This document shows, piece by piece, positions 27,973 through 36,845 of a stretch of 64,000 bases of DNA (the stretch's first letter is position 1; every line of letters begins with the position of its first letter). The position numbers were made by a program, and so were the translations under genes. Below the pieces are notes generated by a model, which was given only the letters and a program-made list of their open reading frames with translations, was not told the origin of the DNA and made no database searches. Source of the stretch: Clostridium polyendosporum (GTDB lineage: Bacteria; Bacillota; Clostridia; Clostridiales; Clostridiaceae). The stretch spans positions 155,987-219,986 of the forward strand of contig NZ_BOPZ01000003.1 of assembly GCF_018332455.1 (NCBI RefSeq), written 5' to 3'.

Positions 27973-28476
27973 TTATTTCACCTCTATAAGTATATCCTTG
28001 ATTTTAGCTACACTTGTAACTGAATCCTGAATTTGAATACTTTGTTTTTCAGTTAAAGGTTCTTTAGATTTAACTATAACTCTAGCTTTATTTCCTTCTA
28101 TTAGACAAAGAGCATCTTCAAATCCCTTACTCTTTATACTTAGTTCTATTCTTGTTTCATAATTCATAGCCATAGTTAAATTCTGAAACTCTTGTGTTGC
28201 CTTATCCTTTTGCTCTTTAGAAGTGTTTTTGTCTTCCATTATTGATTTAAGATTTTGAAGTGCTTGAGAGCTTGTTTGTTCCCTTTCATTTCTTGAATCA
28301 TAGAAGTAATCTGTAGTAGTTGTTGTTGTGTCTTTACTATCCTTATTAAAGGATAGTGATGAACTAAGACTGCCTGTACCATCATCAACCTGTCCATTAA
28401 CTCTAGCTGCTAAAATACCGGCACATACAATAAGTGCCAAAAGCGTTAATATTATACCTGCTTGCTTTCTATTCAT
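27973..28476 (-). CDS. spoIIIAH: Stage III sporulation protein AH
   Basis: SpoIIIAH, from the mother cell, forms with SpoIIQ the channel between mother cell and forespore. The protein has 167 residues, one N-terminal membrane segment (about 5-25) and a conserved ring-building fold with ALQNLKSIMEDKNTSKEQKDKATQEFQNLTMAM. The ATG at 28476 has GGGAGGT upstream. Last gene of the spoIIIAA-AH operon. Confidence 0.93.
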   Translation of the reverse strand: MNRKQAGIILTLLALIVCAGILAARVNGQVDDGTGSLSSSLSFNKDSKDTTTTTTDYFYDSRNEREQTSSQALQNLKSIMEDKNTSKEQKDKATQEFQNLTMAMNYETRIELSIKSKGFEDALCLIEGNKARVIVKSKEPLTEKQSIQIQDSVTSVAKIKDILIEVK

Positions 28477-28513
28477 AAAAATACCTCCCATCTATTTTCT
28501 ACTGAATTATATG

Positions 28514-29107
28514 CTATTTTTTCATAGGATATACATTCACTTTATCTAGAGGTAGATTATAAAGATTTGAAACAGCTTTACCTATGTCATATTTAACTTT
28601 GCTATTTTCTGCGCCTTCAGCAACAACTACTACCCCAATAACCTTTGGTTTATATGTTTTAACAATAAGTGGTTCATTACCCTTACTACTAGTAGTAACA
28701 ACCACTTTACTGCCATCAGTCTGTTGATTAGTTATTCTCTTTCCTCCTTCCTTATCAGTCTCATCAGTAGTAACTTTTTGAGCATTAGTATCTACTGCTG
28801 GAACCTTAGTTTCATCACTTTCAAAAGTAATCATTACGTCAACCTTTCCAATACCCTCCATTTGTTTTAAGATACTTTTTAAATCATTCTTCTGCTGTTC
28901 CTCATAATTAAAATTAGATACATTTTCATTTGCATTTTCCTCACTCTTTGAAGTGTCTGATGAAAAAGTTTGCGTTACTGGTTTATTTGAAAAAAAAGAT
29001 ATTGCAATATATACAAAAATTAATATTAAACATCCAGCAATCAGCTTTAAAATCTTTTGCCCATCAGAAGACTTGTTGAATTTTTCAAAAAAATTTTTTA
29101 TATCCAT
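28514..29107 (-). CDS. spoIIIAG: Stage III sporulation protein AG
   Basis: A 197-residue single-pass membrane protein with an N-terminal segment (about 20-40) and a C-terminal ring-building fold. GKVDVMITFESDETKVPAVD and the C-terminal EGAENSKVKYDIGKAVSNLYNLPLDKVNVYPMKK are characteristic. The middle is low-complexity, Lys/Thr-rich. It forms the outer-membrane-side ring of the SpoIIIA channel. Confidence 0.92.
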   Translation of the reverse strand: MDIKNFFEKFNKSSDGQKILKLIAGCLILIFVYIAISFFSNKPVTQTFSSDTSKSEENANENVSNFNYEEQQKNDLKSILKQMEGIGKVDVMITFESDETKVPAVDTNAQKVTTDETDKEGGKRITNQQTDGSKVVVTTSSKGNEPLIVKTYKPKVIGVVVVAEGAENSKVKYDIGKAVSNLYNLPLDKVNVYPMKK

Positions 29108-29119
29108 ATTTATCCCTCT

Positions 29120-29680
29120 CTACTCCATTTCAAAAACTTTTATTTTATCCTCTGAAGTTTTTAGCTCTTGAGAAAGAATAGTTTTAATATCTCTGCTCAA
29201 ATTATTATTAACCTCTTTCTTTTCAGAATTATTTTTATTGATTACTACTTTTTCTATTTTTTTTATGCCGCTAGTAATTATATAGACATTTAAATAATTA
29301 ACATCTAATGTCATATTTTCAAAATCAAATTTTCCATCTATTTCAACTTTAAATTTATTATTCTTAAGCTTATCTTCAAGTATTTTTTCACAATTTTTTT
29401 GAAGATTATCGAAAAACTTCTCCTCAGTTTTATTATTATCATTCTTTTCACTTATGTTCATATTGGTAGTATTCTGATATTTATCAATTGCAGTCGAAAT
29501 TTCTATATCTGAACTAGTAAGTAACTTAATGATAGGATTTAATATGACTGCCATCAATATAAGCCCTAAAACAAACTTTACATATTTTTTCAAACTATTG
29601 TCAGGTAGTATTAGTTCCACTGCGGTTATAAAAATTAATGTAGCACTTAAAGTTAATACCCAGCTTTTAAGAAACTCCAT
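29120..29680 (-). CDS. spoIIIAF: Stage III sporulation protein AF
   Basis: A 186-residue protein with two N-terminal membrane helices (about 7-30 and 33-55; LKKYVKFVLGLILMAVILNPIIKLL) and a soluble ring-building domain. The order in the operon and the motif match SpoIIIAF. The start has GGAGGATAAAA upstream. Confidence 0.9.
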   Translation of the reverse strand: MEFLKSWVLTLSATLIFITAVELILPDNSLKKYVKFVLGLILMAVILNPIIKLLTSSDIEISTAIDKYQNTTNMNISEKNDNNKTEEKFFDNLQKNCEKILEDKLKNNKFKVEIDGKFDFENMTLDVNYLNVYIITSGIKKIEKVVINKNNSEKKEVNNNLSRDIKTILSQELKTSEDKIKVFEME

Positions 29681-29682
29681 TT

Positions 29683-30843
29683 TTATCCTCCAACAATAAA
29701 CTTTCCTGCACTAGCCATTATTGATACCATAATAAAAAACATAACTGTAATACTTATAACACATGACATTAATAGTATCAGTGATTCACTTGCTGATACA
29801 ACACAATTAACAATTCTTTTATCAGCAATAGGTTCAATTAATGCAGCAGATATCTTATATACAAAAGCAATAATTGCTATCTTAATTACAGGAAAAAGCA
29901 TCAAAATTATTATTATGAGAAGTCCTATTGAACTTATAGCATTCTTTAAAAGTAAAGAATACCCTGCCATAGTTGCAATAGTATCTGAAAGTGCTTTACC
30001 TACAATTGGTATAAAATTGTCTACAGCAAATTTTGCAGTCTTTAAAGTAACCACATCCAGTGTATTAGATGCTATACCTCTTACCGTTAGAAGACCAATA
30101 AATATAGTCATTATAATCCCCTGAAACCAAAGTATATACTGCTTTAAAACCTTACATAATCCATTAATTTTATGTTCTTCTGAAAGATTATTTACAAACC
30201 CTAAAACAAATCCAGTAAGAATTATTGGTATTATTATGTCTATATATAATCTTGGTGTAAGCCCTACTGCTGCAACAACTATAGGGTCTGCAGTGGCCGC
30301 TTGAGTTAATCCCCCTACTGTGGCAAGTAAAAATACTAAGCTTGGCAATAATACCGCAGTAAAATCTGAAAGTTTAGTTATAGTTTCCTTGGCTAAGTTT
30401 AATGAAATTAAGAAACTTTTTGTTAACAACATAATCATCACAGCATAACATGCGTAAAAAGCTATATTAGAAACACTTTCACCACTGAAGGAACTTTGTA
30501 AGTTGCGTAGAAGAGCACTTATTATTGCAAGTACTATTAATGAAATCATAAGTTGTAGTGTTGATCTTACTTCTTTTAATAATAATGCTGTGCAAGCCTT
30601 TATCAATTGACCAGTAGATAAGGATCCTTGTCCATTTTTCATATAGTTTGTGATATACTCTCTAGCATCAAGACCATTTAATATTTCCTCATCTGTTTTC
30701 ATATTTTGAATATAATCGTATAACCTTTCAATTTTAGGATTGTCCTCTACTTGCTGCTTATCTTGTTTTTCTATAGCTAAAACTAAACTTGAATTAAAGA
30801 ACAATAGCAGCAAGAATATTAAAAAAGTGAAGTACTTTTTCAT
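29683..30843 (-). CDS. spoIIIAE: Stage III sporulation protein AE
   Basis: A 386-residue polytopic membrane protein, predicted as the channel-like component of the SpoIIIA-SpoIIQ complex. It has a signal-like N-terminus (1-25), an extracellular helix-rich domain with a conserved YITNYMKNGQGSLSTGQL, then about six to eight membrane segments with TVGGLTQAATADPIVVAAVG. The ATG at 30843 has AGGTG upstream. Confidence 0.94.
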   Translation of the reverse strand: MKKYFTFLIFLLLLFFNSSLVLAIEKQDKQQVEDNPKIERLYDYIQNMKTDEEILNGLDAREYITNYMKNGQGSLSTGQLIKACTALLLKEVRSTLQLMISLIVLAIISALLRNLQSSFSGESVSNIAFYACYAVMIMLLTKSFLISLNLAKETITKLSDFTAVLLPSLVFLLATVGGLTQAATADPIVVAAVGLTPRLYIDIIIPIILTGFVLGFVNNLSEEHKINGLCKVLKQYILWFQGIIMTIFIGLLTVRGIASNTLDVVTLKTAKFAVDNFIPIVGKALSDTIATMAGYSLLLKNAISSIGLLIIIILMLFPVIKIAIIAFVYKISAALIEPIADKRIVNCVVSASESLILLMSCVISITVMFFIMVSIMASAGKFIVGG

Positions 30844-30852
30844 AAATAACAC

Positions 30853-31236
30853 CTACATTATTTTTAAAATTGATTCTAATACTGCCATTAATATCGGTAT
30901 AGCAAGAACAAGGATTATAATCTTTCCTGAAAACTCCACCTTAGTAGCTATACTTCCAGCACCTGCATCTTTACAAATTTCACTACAAAAAGAAGTCAAA
31001 TAAGCTATTGCTACAATTTTTAAAACAATCTCAATATAAATAATATCTATATTAGCCTTTGTAGCTATATCTTTTATAAAGTTGATTATTTCACTTATTT
31101 GTGGCACTAGTATAAGAAAAATTAAAATTCCTGCTACAATAGAAACATAAATTGCAGTCTCACTTTTTTGCTCTTTTAATATTAGGTAAAGAAATAAAGT
31201 AATGAAACAAAATGAAACTATTTTAATAATAAGCAT
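30853..31236 (-). CDS. spoIIIAD: Stage III sporulation protein AD
   Basis: A 127-residue protein with four predicted membrane helices. The core LKIVAIAYLTSFCSEICKDAGAGSIATKVEFSGKIIIL matches SpoIIIAD. It belongs to the membrane module of the SpoIIIA complex. It is separated from spoIIIAE by 9 nt. Confidence 0.93.
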   Translation of the reverse strand: MLIIKIVSFCFITLFLYLILKEQKSETAIYVSIVAGILIFLILVPQISEIINFIKDIATKANIDIIYIEIVLKIVAIAYLTSFCSEICKDAGAGSIATKVEFSGKIIILVLAIPILMAVLESILKIM

Positions 31237-31244
31237 ATTTCCTC

Positions 31245-31442
31245 CTAAAGCATAAACATAGTCTTTACTGAGTCAAATAGCCTACTTATTAAAGTTATTA
31301 CCATCATTAATATTATTACTATACCTGCAATATTGGCGATAGTAGCTATCTCCTTTTTCCCACTACTATCTAAAACCTTCTCAATAATAACTAACAATAT
31401 ACCAGCACCAGCTATCTTGAAAAGTAAAGATAAATCTAACAT
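31245..31442 (-). CDS. spoIIIAC: Stage III sporulation protein AC
   Basis: A 65-residue protein with two membrane helices: LFKIAGAGILLVIIEKVLDSSGKKEIATIANIAGIVIILM. Size matches SpoIIIAC of Bacillus (68). The ATG at 31442 has GAGGTGGGGG upstream and is preferred over an in-frame codon 15 nt earlier. Confidence 0.92.
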   Translation of the reverse strand: MLDLSLLFKIAGAGILLVIIEKVLDSSGKKEIATIANIAGIVIILMMVITLISRLFDSVKTMFML

Positions 31443-31457
31443 AGTCCCCCACCTCAC

Positions 31458-31976
31458 TTATACTAAACATATTGCTATCATTAGGCCTGCACAAACACCT
31501 AAATATTGATACATTTTTGAATATTTATCACTTTCCTTTTCTGCTTTTAAAAGATTATTTTTGATCCTTTCAATTGCTAAAGTAAAGATTTTAACTTGTC
31601 CATCTATTCCAGTTCCTCCGATAGACTTACATAAATCTAACATTATTTCTGTATCCTCTTTTAATAAACTTAAATTAACATCACACTGCATTATACTCAA
31701 TTTACATGCACTATATACATTGTCTGCTGAATTATTTTCCAAATGATAGCCAATAAGTCTGGTTATTTCATTGATTGGTTCTTTTGCTTTAGTAGAAATA
31801 GTGATAAATGCTTCTGGTAAAGGAGTTAAGGTATATGTTATTTCATTTTGAAGATCAATAACACTCTTTAATAGTTCATTTAGTTGAAAAGCTCTCTTTC
31901 TAAATCTATTACCGTAAAGGTACCCTATATAGCTTGATGCTACAACTATGATTAAAAGTAAAAAGAACTTAAACAC
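31458..31976 (-). CDS. spoIIIAB: Stage III sporulation protein AB
   Basis: A 172-residue protein with a membrane helix at each end and a soluble helical middle. FRKRAFQLNELLKSVIDLQNEITYTLTPLPEAF is the signature, and the family is related to type II secretion F proteins. The GTG at 31976 has AAGGAGGGAGAAT upstream. It overlaps the end of spoIIIAA by 8 nt. Confidence 0.93.
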   Translation of the reverse strand: MFKFFLLLIIVVASSYIGYLYGNRFRKRAFQLNELLKSVIDLQNEITYTLTPLPEAFITISTKAKEPINEITRLIGYHLENNSADNVYSACKLSIMQCDVNLSLLKEDTEIMLDLCKSIGGTGIDGQVKIFTLAIERIKNNLLKAEKESDKYSKMYQYLGVCAGLMIAICLV

Positions 31977-32883
31977 ATTCTCCCTCCTTTCTCCCTGATA
32001 TAACATTAATAATATCTTCTACTGTCCCAATACCTTTTCTATTACTTAAAACAATTACTCTTTCAATAACTTTATTGTCTAAAAGCTCCTTAAATACTAT
32101 TCTTTTATATAAATCTTCAATATTATTTCCATGTATTGTTGTAATAATATTTACACCACAATTATAAGCACTAAGTAGTGCTTCTATATCTTTATTAGTA
32201 CCTATTTCATCGCATATTATAACCTCTGGAGCCATGCTTCTTATTGCCATCATCATTCCTGAACTTTTAAGACAATTGTCAAAAACATCTGTCCTTATAC
32301 CTACATCCATTTGAGGAATGCCGTTATATGAAGCTGCTATTTCACTTCGTTCATCAATAATTGAAACTTTTTTACCTGATATTTTTAATTTAGGGAATCC
32401 ATTAGATAAGTTCCTTGAAATATCTCTTATAAGAGTGGTTTTTCCACATTTAGGTGGTGAAATAATAATAGTATTATAGATTCTTTCGCCATCTACAATA
32501 TATTTCATTAAAGAGTTTGAACAACCAATAACTTCTCTACAAATCCTTATATTTAATGAATACACTGACTTTATAGTTTTAACGCAACCATTTTCTATTA
32601 CCCACTGACCTGATAAACCAATTCTATGTCCACCTTTTATAGTTATAAATCCTTGCTTAATCTCTTCTTCAAAGGCATACAGTGAATAGTTACTTATTTT
32701 TTGAAGTATATTTTTCACATCATCTATTGAAGGTACATAATTAAGTATTATTTCTTTATTATTAACACTTACTATTATTGGTTTATTTATTTTTATTCTG
32801 ATCTCTTGAAGTTTGTCCATTTTTTCCTCTGCATTAATGATTTCATACATTTTAAATGGCAATATACTTCTTATCTCCTCCAA
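31969..32883 (-). CDS. spoIIIAA: Stage III sporulation protein AA (ATPase)
   Basis: First gene of the operon; a cytoplasmic secretion-type ATPase of the mother cell. It has 304 residues. Walker A is SPPKCGKTTLIRDISR (about 140) and Walker B EVIICDEIGTNKDIEAL (about 215). The TTG at 32883 has AAGGGGAAATC upstream and begins MEEIRSILPF. A sigma-E promoter is expected but no convincing one was found. Confidence 0.94.
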   Translation of the reverse strand: MEEIRSILPFKMYEIINAEEKMDKLQEIRIKINKPIIVSVNNKEIILNYVPSIDDVKNILQKISNYSLYAFEEEIKQGFITIKGGHRIGLSGQWVIENGCVKTIKSVYSLNIRICREVIGCSNSLMKYIVDGERIYNTIIISPPKCGKTTLIRDISRNLSNGFPKLKISGKKVSIIDERSEIAASYNGIPQMDVGIRTDVFDNCLKSSGMMMAIRSMAPEVIICDEIGTNKDIEALLSAYNCGVNIITTIHGNNIEDLYKRIVFKELLDNKVIERVIVLSNRKGIGTVEDIINVISGRKEGECV

Positions 32884-32991
32884 GATTTCCCCTTCTTTCT
32901 ATCCCTTAGCTTTTAAAAATTAAATATAATGAGTAAACTAGTATATATATAATTCTTATTAAAATTTTAAAAAAATTATTACTTAAGGAAT

Positions 32992-33020
32992 AAAAAAATA
33001 CTCTCAAAAATTGAGAGTAT
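32992..33020 (-). terminator. Terminator after the CD1247-like gene
   Basis: ATACTCTCAA pairs with TTGAGAGTAT (33011-33020 with 32998-33007), followed by a run of T on the minus strand. It overlaps the stop codon of the zinc-ribbon gene. Confidence 0.88.
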
Positions 33021-33388
33021 TAAATCACTATATTCTCCGAGCAATAAGGACAAGGAATAATTTCATTATTATTAATTGCTTGTGTTTCTATAAATATAGT
33101 CTTTTTACAATGATTACAAGTTACTTCAACATATTCATCTTCATAGGCTTCTAAATCCTCTATAGATACTTCTTCAAATAAATCTTCTTGAATCTCCGAA
33201 ATATCTTCATTTAAGAAACTAATAGATTCCTCAAGTGCCTCTTGATTTACTTGAAGAGCTTCTACCTCATTACATAGTTTATCTAATACATTTACTACTA
33301 ACGAATTAAATTCTATGCTTTTATTAGATTCTTTATTATCGTCTAGTAATTCATAAAGATTTTCAATAATATTTCTTATTTCCTTCAC
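33020..33388 (-). CDS. CD1247-like protein with C-terminal zinc ribbon
   Basis: A protein of about 123 residues, conserved in clostridia as CD1247 N-terminal domain proteins. The N-terminal part (KEIRNIIENLYELLDDNKE) and the coiled-coil-rich middle, rich in Glu, precede a C-terminal zinc ribbon with CNHCKK and CPYCSE. The GTG at 33388 is preferred, because the upstream in-frame ATG at 33415 lacks a ribosome-binding site. Function is unknown; it is paired with efp. Confidence 0.78.
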   Translation of the reverse strand: MKEIRNIIENLYELLDDNKESNKSIEFNSLVVNVLDKLCNEVEALQVNQEALEESISFLNEDISEIQEDLFEEVSIEDLEAYEDEYVEVTCNHCKKTIFIETQAINNNEIIPCPYCSENIVI

Positions 33389-33413
33389 GAATAACACATC
33401 CTTTATGCAAAAC

Positions 33414-33440
33414 ATGCTAAGTTCATTTAGAACTTAGCAT
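33414..33440 (-). terminator. Hairpin between efp and the CD1247-like gene
   Basis: TGCTAAGTTC pairs with GAACTTAGCA around TAAAT on the minus strand. The following TGTTTTGC is a weak T-tract, so it may attenuate rather than fully terminate. Confidence 0.65.
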
Positions 33441-33449
33441 ATAAATTGC

Positions 33450-34007
33450 CTATACTCTTTCCATGTATTCTCCAGTTCTTGTGTCTATTCTGATCATGTC
33501 CCCTTCATTTACGAATATTGGAACATTAACAATTGCACCAGTTTCAACTGTAGCTGGCTTAGATATATTTGTTGCTGTATTTCCCTTAACTCCTGGTTCA
33601 GTTTGAGTAACTTGTAATTCAACAAAGTTTGGAGGTTCAACTGAAAAAGCTTCTCCTTTATAAAACTTTATGATGGCAAACATGTTCTCTTTTAAGAACC
33701 TTATAGCATCTTCAACTTTTTCATGGTTTAAAGGAATTTGTTCAAAAGTCTCTTGATCCATGAAATAGTATAACTCTCCATCTGAGTAAAGATATTGCAT
33801 TTCTTTTCTTTCAATAACAGCTTCTTGTAACTTTTCAGTTGGGTTAAATGTTCTATCTGTAACGCCTCCTGAAATAACATTTCTAAGCTTTGTTCTAACG
33901 AAGGCTGCTCCCTTACCAGGCTTAACATGTAGGAAGTCTATAACTGTAAACACTTGTCCATCTAAATCAAAAGTTGTACCTTTTCTTAAATCACTTGCTG
34001 ATATCAT
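33450..34007 (-). CDS. efp: Elongation factor P
   Basis: EF-P rescues ribosomes stalled at polyproline. It has 185 residues in three beta domains. The N-terminal [18 protein letters not shown] carries the conserved loop lysine, normally modified; C-terminal [16 protein letters not shown] is typical. A start ATG at 34007 has GGAGGGAT upstream. The pilus operon lies upstream, an order seen in other clostridia. Confidence 0.97.
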   Translation of the reverse strand: MISASDLRKGTTFDLDGQVFTVIDFLHVKPGKGAAFVRTKLRNVISGGVTDRTFNPTEKLQEAVIERKEMQYLYSDGELYYFMDQETFEQIPLNHEKVEDAIRFLKENMFAIIKFYKGEAFSVEPPNFVELQVTQTEPGVKGNTATNISKPATVETGAIVNVPIFVNEGDMIRIDTRTGEYMERV

Positions 34008-34286
34008 TTTAAGTATCCCTCCAAAATCTATTAATTCATTTATATTATAACCCTTTCAGGTAAATTAATACCAAACCACTATAAATAATATAATTACTTA
34101 AGTATATTTTCAAGCACTTTTATTTATAAACATTTTTTTACTATTATGTAATAATTATTGTAACTAGTATGAAAATATTATAATTACAAACAATAATCGC
34201 TGTAAATATAACAATGCTATTTTATCAAAACAATACATCAAATGCAATTATTTTCATTAAAATTGGTTAATGATACTATATCTAAA

Positions 34287-34685
34287 CTATAACTTGTTAC
34301 CTTCACAATGTAGAATTACGCTGCAAGATAAACTATTTTGATTATAATTAAATTCACAACTTGATATCTTAATATGATTATCTTCAAAAAACTTCATTAC
34401 CGTAATTAATCTATCAAATTCCATATTTAAATTTAAAGTGACATCAGTACCTCCAGCATTATCATTAATTTTAATTATTCTAGCATCTTTTATGTCCTTT
34501 GATAAAACATAAAGTACTGTCTCTATATCTGTTTGTTTGTTCTTAGTATCTAAATTTACAATCTTCTCTGAAGTCTTTTGATTATTTATATCTTTTCTAT
34601 AATTAACTATAATTAGTGACACTTGAAAAAATAGCAGTATATTTAACAACAATAATACAAAAACTGAGTATTTATTGATTTTCAT
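34287..34685 (-). CDS. PilO-like membrane protein of the pilus operon
   Basis: A 132-residue protein with one N-terminal membrane helix (about 8-25) and a small C-terminal alpha/beta domain (GTDVTLNLNMEFDRLITVMKFFEDNHIKISS). The layout matches PilO/GspM-type assembly proteins. It follows PilM- and PilN-like genes with 4-nt overlap, which supports this. Sequence similarity alone would not be decisive. Confidence 0.55.
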   Translation of the reverse strand: MKINKYSVFVLLLLNILLFFQVSLIIVNYRKDINNQKTSEKIVNLDTKNKQTDIETVLYVLSKDIKDARIIKINDNAGGTDVTLNLNMEFDRLITVMKFFEDNHIKISSCEFNYNQNSLSCSVILHCEGNKL

Positions 34686-35110
34686 TTACTAATCCTCGCA
34701 CTTAATCTGATTACTTGATCTTTTTCTTGTATATCTATAGATAAAATCTTAATTTTATAAGTTTTCAAAACATCGATAAACTTCGCTATATCTTTTTCAT
34801 TAGCTAATATTTTAAGCTCATCTTCATTTAATGTAAGCTCGATTATATTTAATTTACAAACGAGATCTCTAATCTTTTTTAACTTTTCACTATTTAAAAT
34901 TACGTCCTCATTATTTATAGTAATGTTGTTTTTCATTTCATAAGTTTGTTCTTTTTTATGCGAAATAAAATTATTCATACTTATTGGTAGCAAAAATAAA
35001 TTAGCAATTAATATGTATATAGTGATTCGTTTTATAATCTCAGAGTAATATTTATTTTTTCTTTCAATATACCTAGAGGGTAAGAAATTTTTATATTTTT
35101 TATAAAACAT
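34682..35110 (-). CDS. PilN-like membrane protein of the pilus operon
   Basis: A 142-residue protein with a short cytoplasmic N-terminus (SRYIERKNKYYSEIIKR), one membrane helix (about 30-47) and a C-terminal domain after a coiled-coil-like stretch. This is the PilN/GspL-C layout. The gene overlaps pilM by 11 nt and pilO by 4 nt, so the three are translationally coupled. Confidence 0.55.
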   Translation of the reverse strand: MFYKKYKNFLPSRYIERKNKYYSEIIKRITIYILIANLFLLPISMNNFISHKKEQTYEMKNNITINNEDVILNSEKLKKIRDLVCKLNIIELTLNEDELKILANEKDIAKFIDVLKTYKIKILSIDIQEKDQVIRLSARISK

Positions 35111-35762
35111 TGTAATCCTCTCTTTTTAACATAACAATTTCTTTATCTTTGGGAACTCCATCAATAAAAATGGGCAATACATCACTAACTATAAAAATCT
35201 TATAATCTTCAAAGTCTCTTTCAATTAACTTCCTTACTCCGTTTATAACCTCTTCAAAAATATTCTTAAAACTATCTACTTCTTTATTATTAATAATATG
35301 ATTTGATACAATTACTTTTGTCCAAACGCCCATTACATATGTATATTCATTTAAAGTAAAAATTATAAAATTAAGTTCCTTGTTAATATCTTTTAATATC
35401 TTTTTTAAAAATAAAAATTGTACTGGTATTATTTTTATATTACCAGTATTTTGTTCTAACTTATCTATAATCAAATTATTTTTTATAGTATATATAAATG
35501 CCATCTTTTCTCTTTTATTCTTTATAATTAAATAATGAAATAATAAATTATCCCCTTTAAAAAACTTATTAATTTCTAACGAGATAAGCTTCTCGACATT
35601 CTTATATTTTTCATTTAGTTTTATGATTTTTATAAATAAATCAGAATTTAACATTACTATTTTACAATTATCCTTTTTACTATTAACAATATCACTATAG
35701 TCAATATTATTTTTTGTGTACTTAAAGCCTAAACTTGAAACTAATACAGTATTCCACCTCAT
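35100..35762 (-). CDS. PilM-like protein, shortened
   Basis: A 220-residue protein with no membrane segment and no clear actin-like phosphate loops. Usual PilM proteins are about 350 residues. Strands such as LNFIIFTLNEYTYVMGVWTKVIVSNH resemble the second half of the PilM/GspL cytoplasmic domain. Placed before PilN and PilO, which suggests that role. The ATG at 35762 has AGGAGGATATA upstream. Function is inferred from position. Confidence 0.5.
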   Translation of the reverse strand: MRWNTVLVSSLGFKYTKNNIDYSDIVNSKKDNCKIVMLNSDLFIKIIKLNEKYKNVEKLISLEINKFFKGDNLLFHYLIIKNKREKMAFIYTIKNNLIIDKLEQNTGNIKIIPVQFLFLKKILKDINKELNFIIFTLNEYTYVMGVWTKVIVSNHIINNKEVDSFKNIFEEVINGVRKLIERDFEDYKIFIVSDVLPIFIDGVPKDKEIVMLKREDYNVL

Positions 35763-35771
35763 TATATCCTC

Positions 35772-35945
35772 CTACTTAATAACCTTAGTTATTTCCTTCA
35801 ACAAAATTTTTTGCTGTAATTTAGATTTTTCTAAGCAATTCTGAGAAGACCAAAGAAGTAGCGAACTTAACACAAGTGTAGTTCCTAAGATTATTAGAAC
35901 ACTTAAACAAATATTTCCACACCTTACTCTCTTAATATCAAACAC
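35772..35945 (-). CDS. Small membrane protein in the pilus operon (57 residues)
   Basis: A 57-residue frame beginning GTG (VFDIKRVRCGNICLSVL) with one hydrophobic helix at about 11-33 and a basic helix-forming tail. It overlaps the end of the third pseudopilin by 22 nt and has GAGGAG 11 nt upstream. The next gene begins 10 nt after its stop, with its own AGGAGG. It fills the only sizeable gap in the operon. It could be a minor pilin-like or assembly factor (ComGG or PilX position), but no pilin motif is present. Confidence 0.55.
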   Translation of the reverse strand: MFDIKRVRCGNICLSVLIILGTTLVLSSLLLWSSQNCLEKSKLQQKILLKEITKVIK

Positions 35946-36400
35946 CTAGATAATTGCTCCTCTCCTTTTATTTTTATAGTTAAGTAAACCAACTTATTTT
36001 TTTTAATAAATTCCACTTTTTCAACATTCTCTAATAGTATCTTTGTTGAACTAACTAAAATATTAGTATTATTTATATTAATCTTATATGCTTTAAACAC
36101 TGATGATGAAAATGAAAACATTTCACCTTCTATCTGTTGAACATCTCCTTGTGAGTGGTAAATAATAATTTTATTATTTTCAATTAAATATATTTTTGTG
36201 GGCGATATATCTAATTTATTTTCTATAAAATTAAAACAATTAAGTACATTATTTTTATTGATTTCTGTTACATTACTTTTGTGTATATTTTTTAAAACAA
36301 AATAAAACACATTAAAAGCTACAGCTAATATTACTAAGCTCAGAGACATATAAATTATTAGTTCAATAAGTGCATACCCTTTTTTATTACTTATCTTAAT
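35924..36400 (-). CDS. Third type IV pilin-like protein (non-AUG start)
   Basis: The reading frame must start upstream of the first ATG, because the prepilin motif KKGYALIELIIY lies just before it. In-frame, no ATG, GTG or TTG occurs back to the stop codon TAG upstream. The best start is an ATT at 36400, giving MKISNKKGYALIE. It overlaps the TAA of the preceding gene (sequence AATTAAG), so coupled re-initiation is likely. The protein then has 158 residues: a leader of 7, the class III-like hydrophobic helix, and a beta-rich C-terminal domain. Confidence 0.7.
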   Translation of the reverse strand: MKISNKKGYALIELIIYMSLSLVILAVAFNVFYFVLKNIHKSNVTEINKNNVLNCFNFIENKLDISPTKIYLIENNKIIIYHSQGDVQQIEGEMFSFSSSVFKAYKININNTNILVSSTKILLENVEKVEFIKKNKLVYLTIKIKGEEQLSRCLILRE

Positions 36401-36845
36401 TGATTTTATTAATTTGTATAACCTTGTTATATCTTCCTTGCCCCCTTTCTAGCTTTATATTCAGTTGTAAGATAACTCCTGATAAGTTATCACTATGAAT
36501 TATCAACTCAATATAATTAGATTCATTTTCCTTATATCTAGAAGCTACAGAAAATAAATCTTTAATTTTTAAGTCCTCATAATTAATTTTCTTCGGTTGA
36601 AAATAATATGAACTACCATTCACAGAAATTTTGTTCAATAAATCATCTTTGCTATAGTTGTATTTTAACTCTTTAACTAAGATGTCAATAATACAATTGC
36701 TTTCTTTAAGCAGTTTTTCATTTGTAATATTATTTAGATATACATCCAAAGTGAAAAAAATAGCTGATGTTAAACCGAAAAGGATTGCAACCGCAATCAA
36801 AACCTCAAGCAAAATATTCCCTTTTTTACTACCGCACTCTAACAT
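36396..36845 (-). CDS. Second type IV pilin-like protein
   Basis: A 149-residue pseudopilin. The prepilin motif SKKGNILLEVLIAVAILFGL begins at residue 6, with glutamate at +5 as expected after the glycine. The mature part has a single N-terminal helix and a beta-rich tail. Start ATG at 36845 overlaps the preceding pilin gene by 17 nt and the site before it is weak, so translation is probably coupled. Confidence 0.75.
   Translation of the reverse strand: MLECGSKKGNILLEVLIAVAILFGLTSAIFFTLDVYLNNITNEKLLKESNCIIDILVKELKYNYSKDDLLNKISVNGSSYYFQPKKINYEDLKIKDLFSVASRYKENESNYIELIIHSDNLSGVILQLNIKLERGQGRYNKVIQINKIN

Noticed and set aside
32884..33019. Sigma-E promoter of spoIIIAA
   Set aside because: Only an AT-rich partial match (CATTATAT) was found, indistinguishable from background.
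33728..33928. Minus-strand frame inside efp
   Set aside because: Shifted-frame shadow of efp with no independent features.
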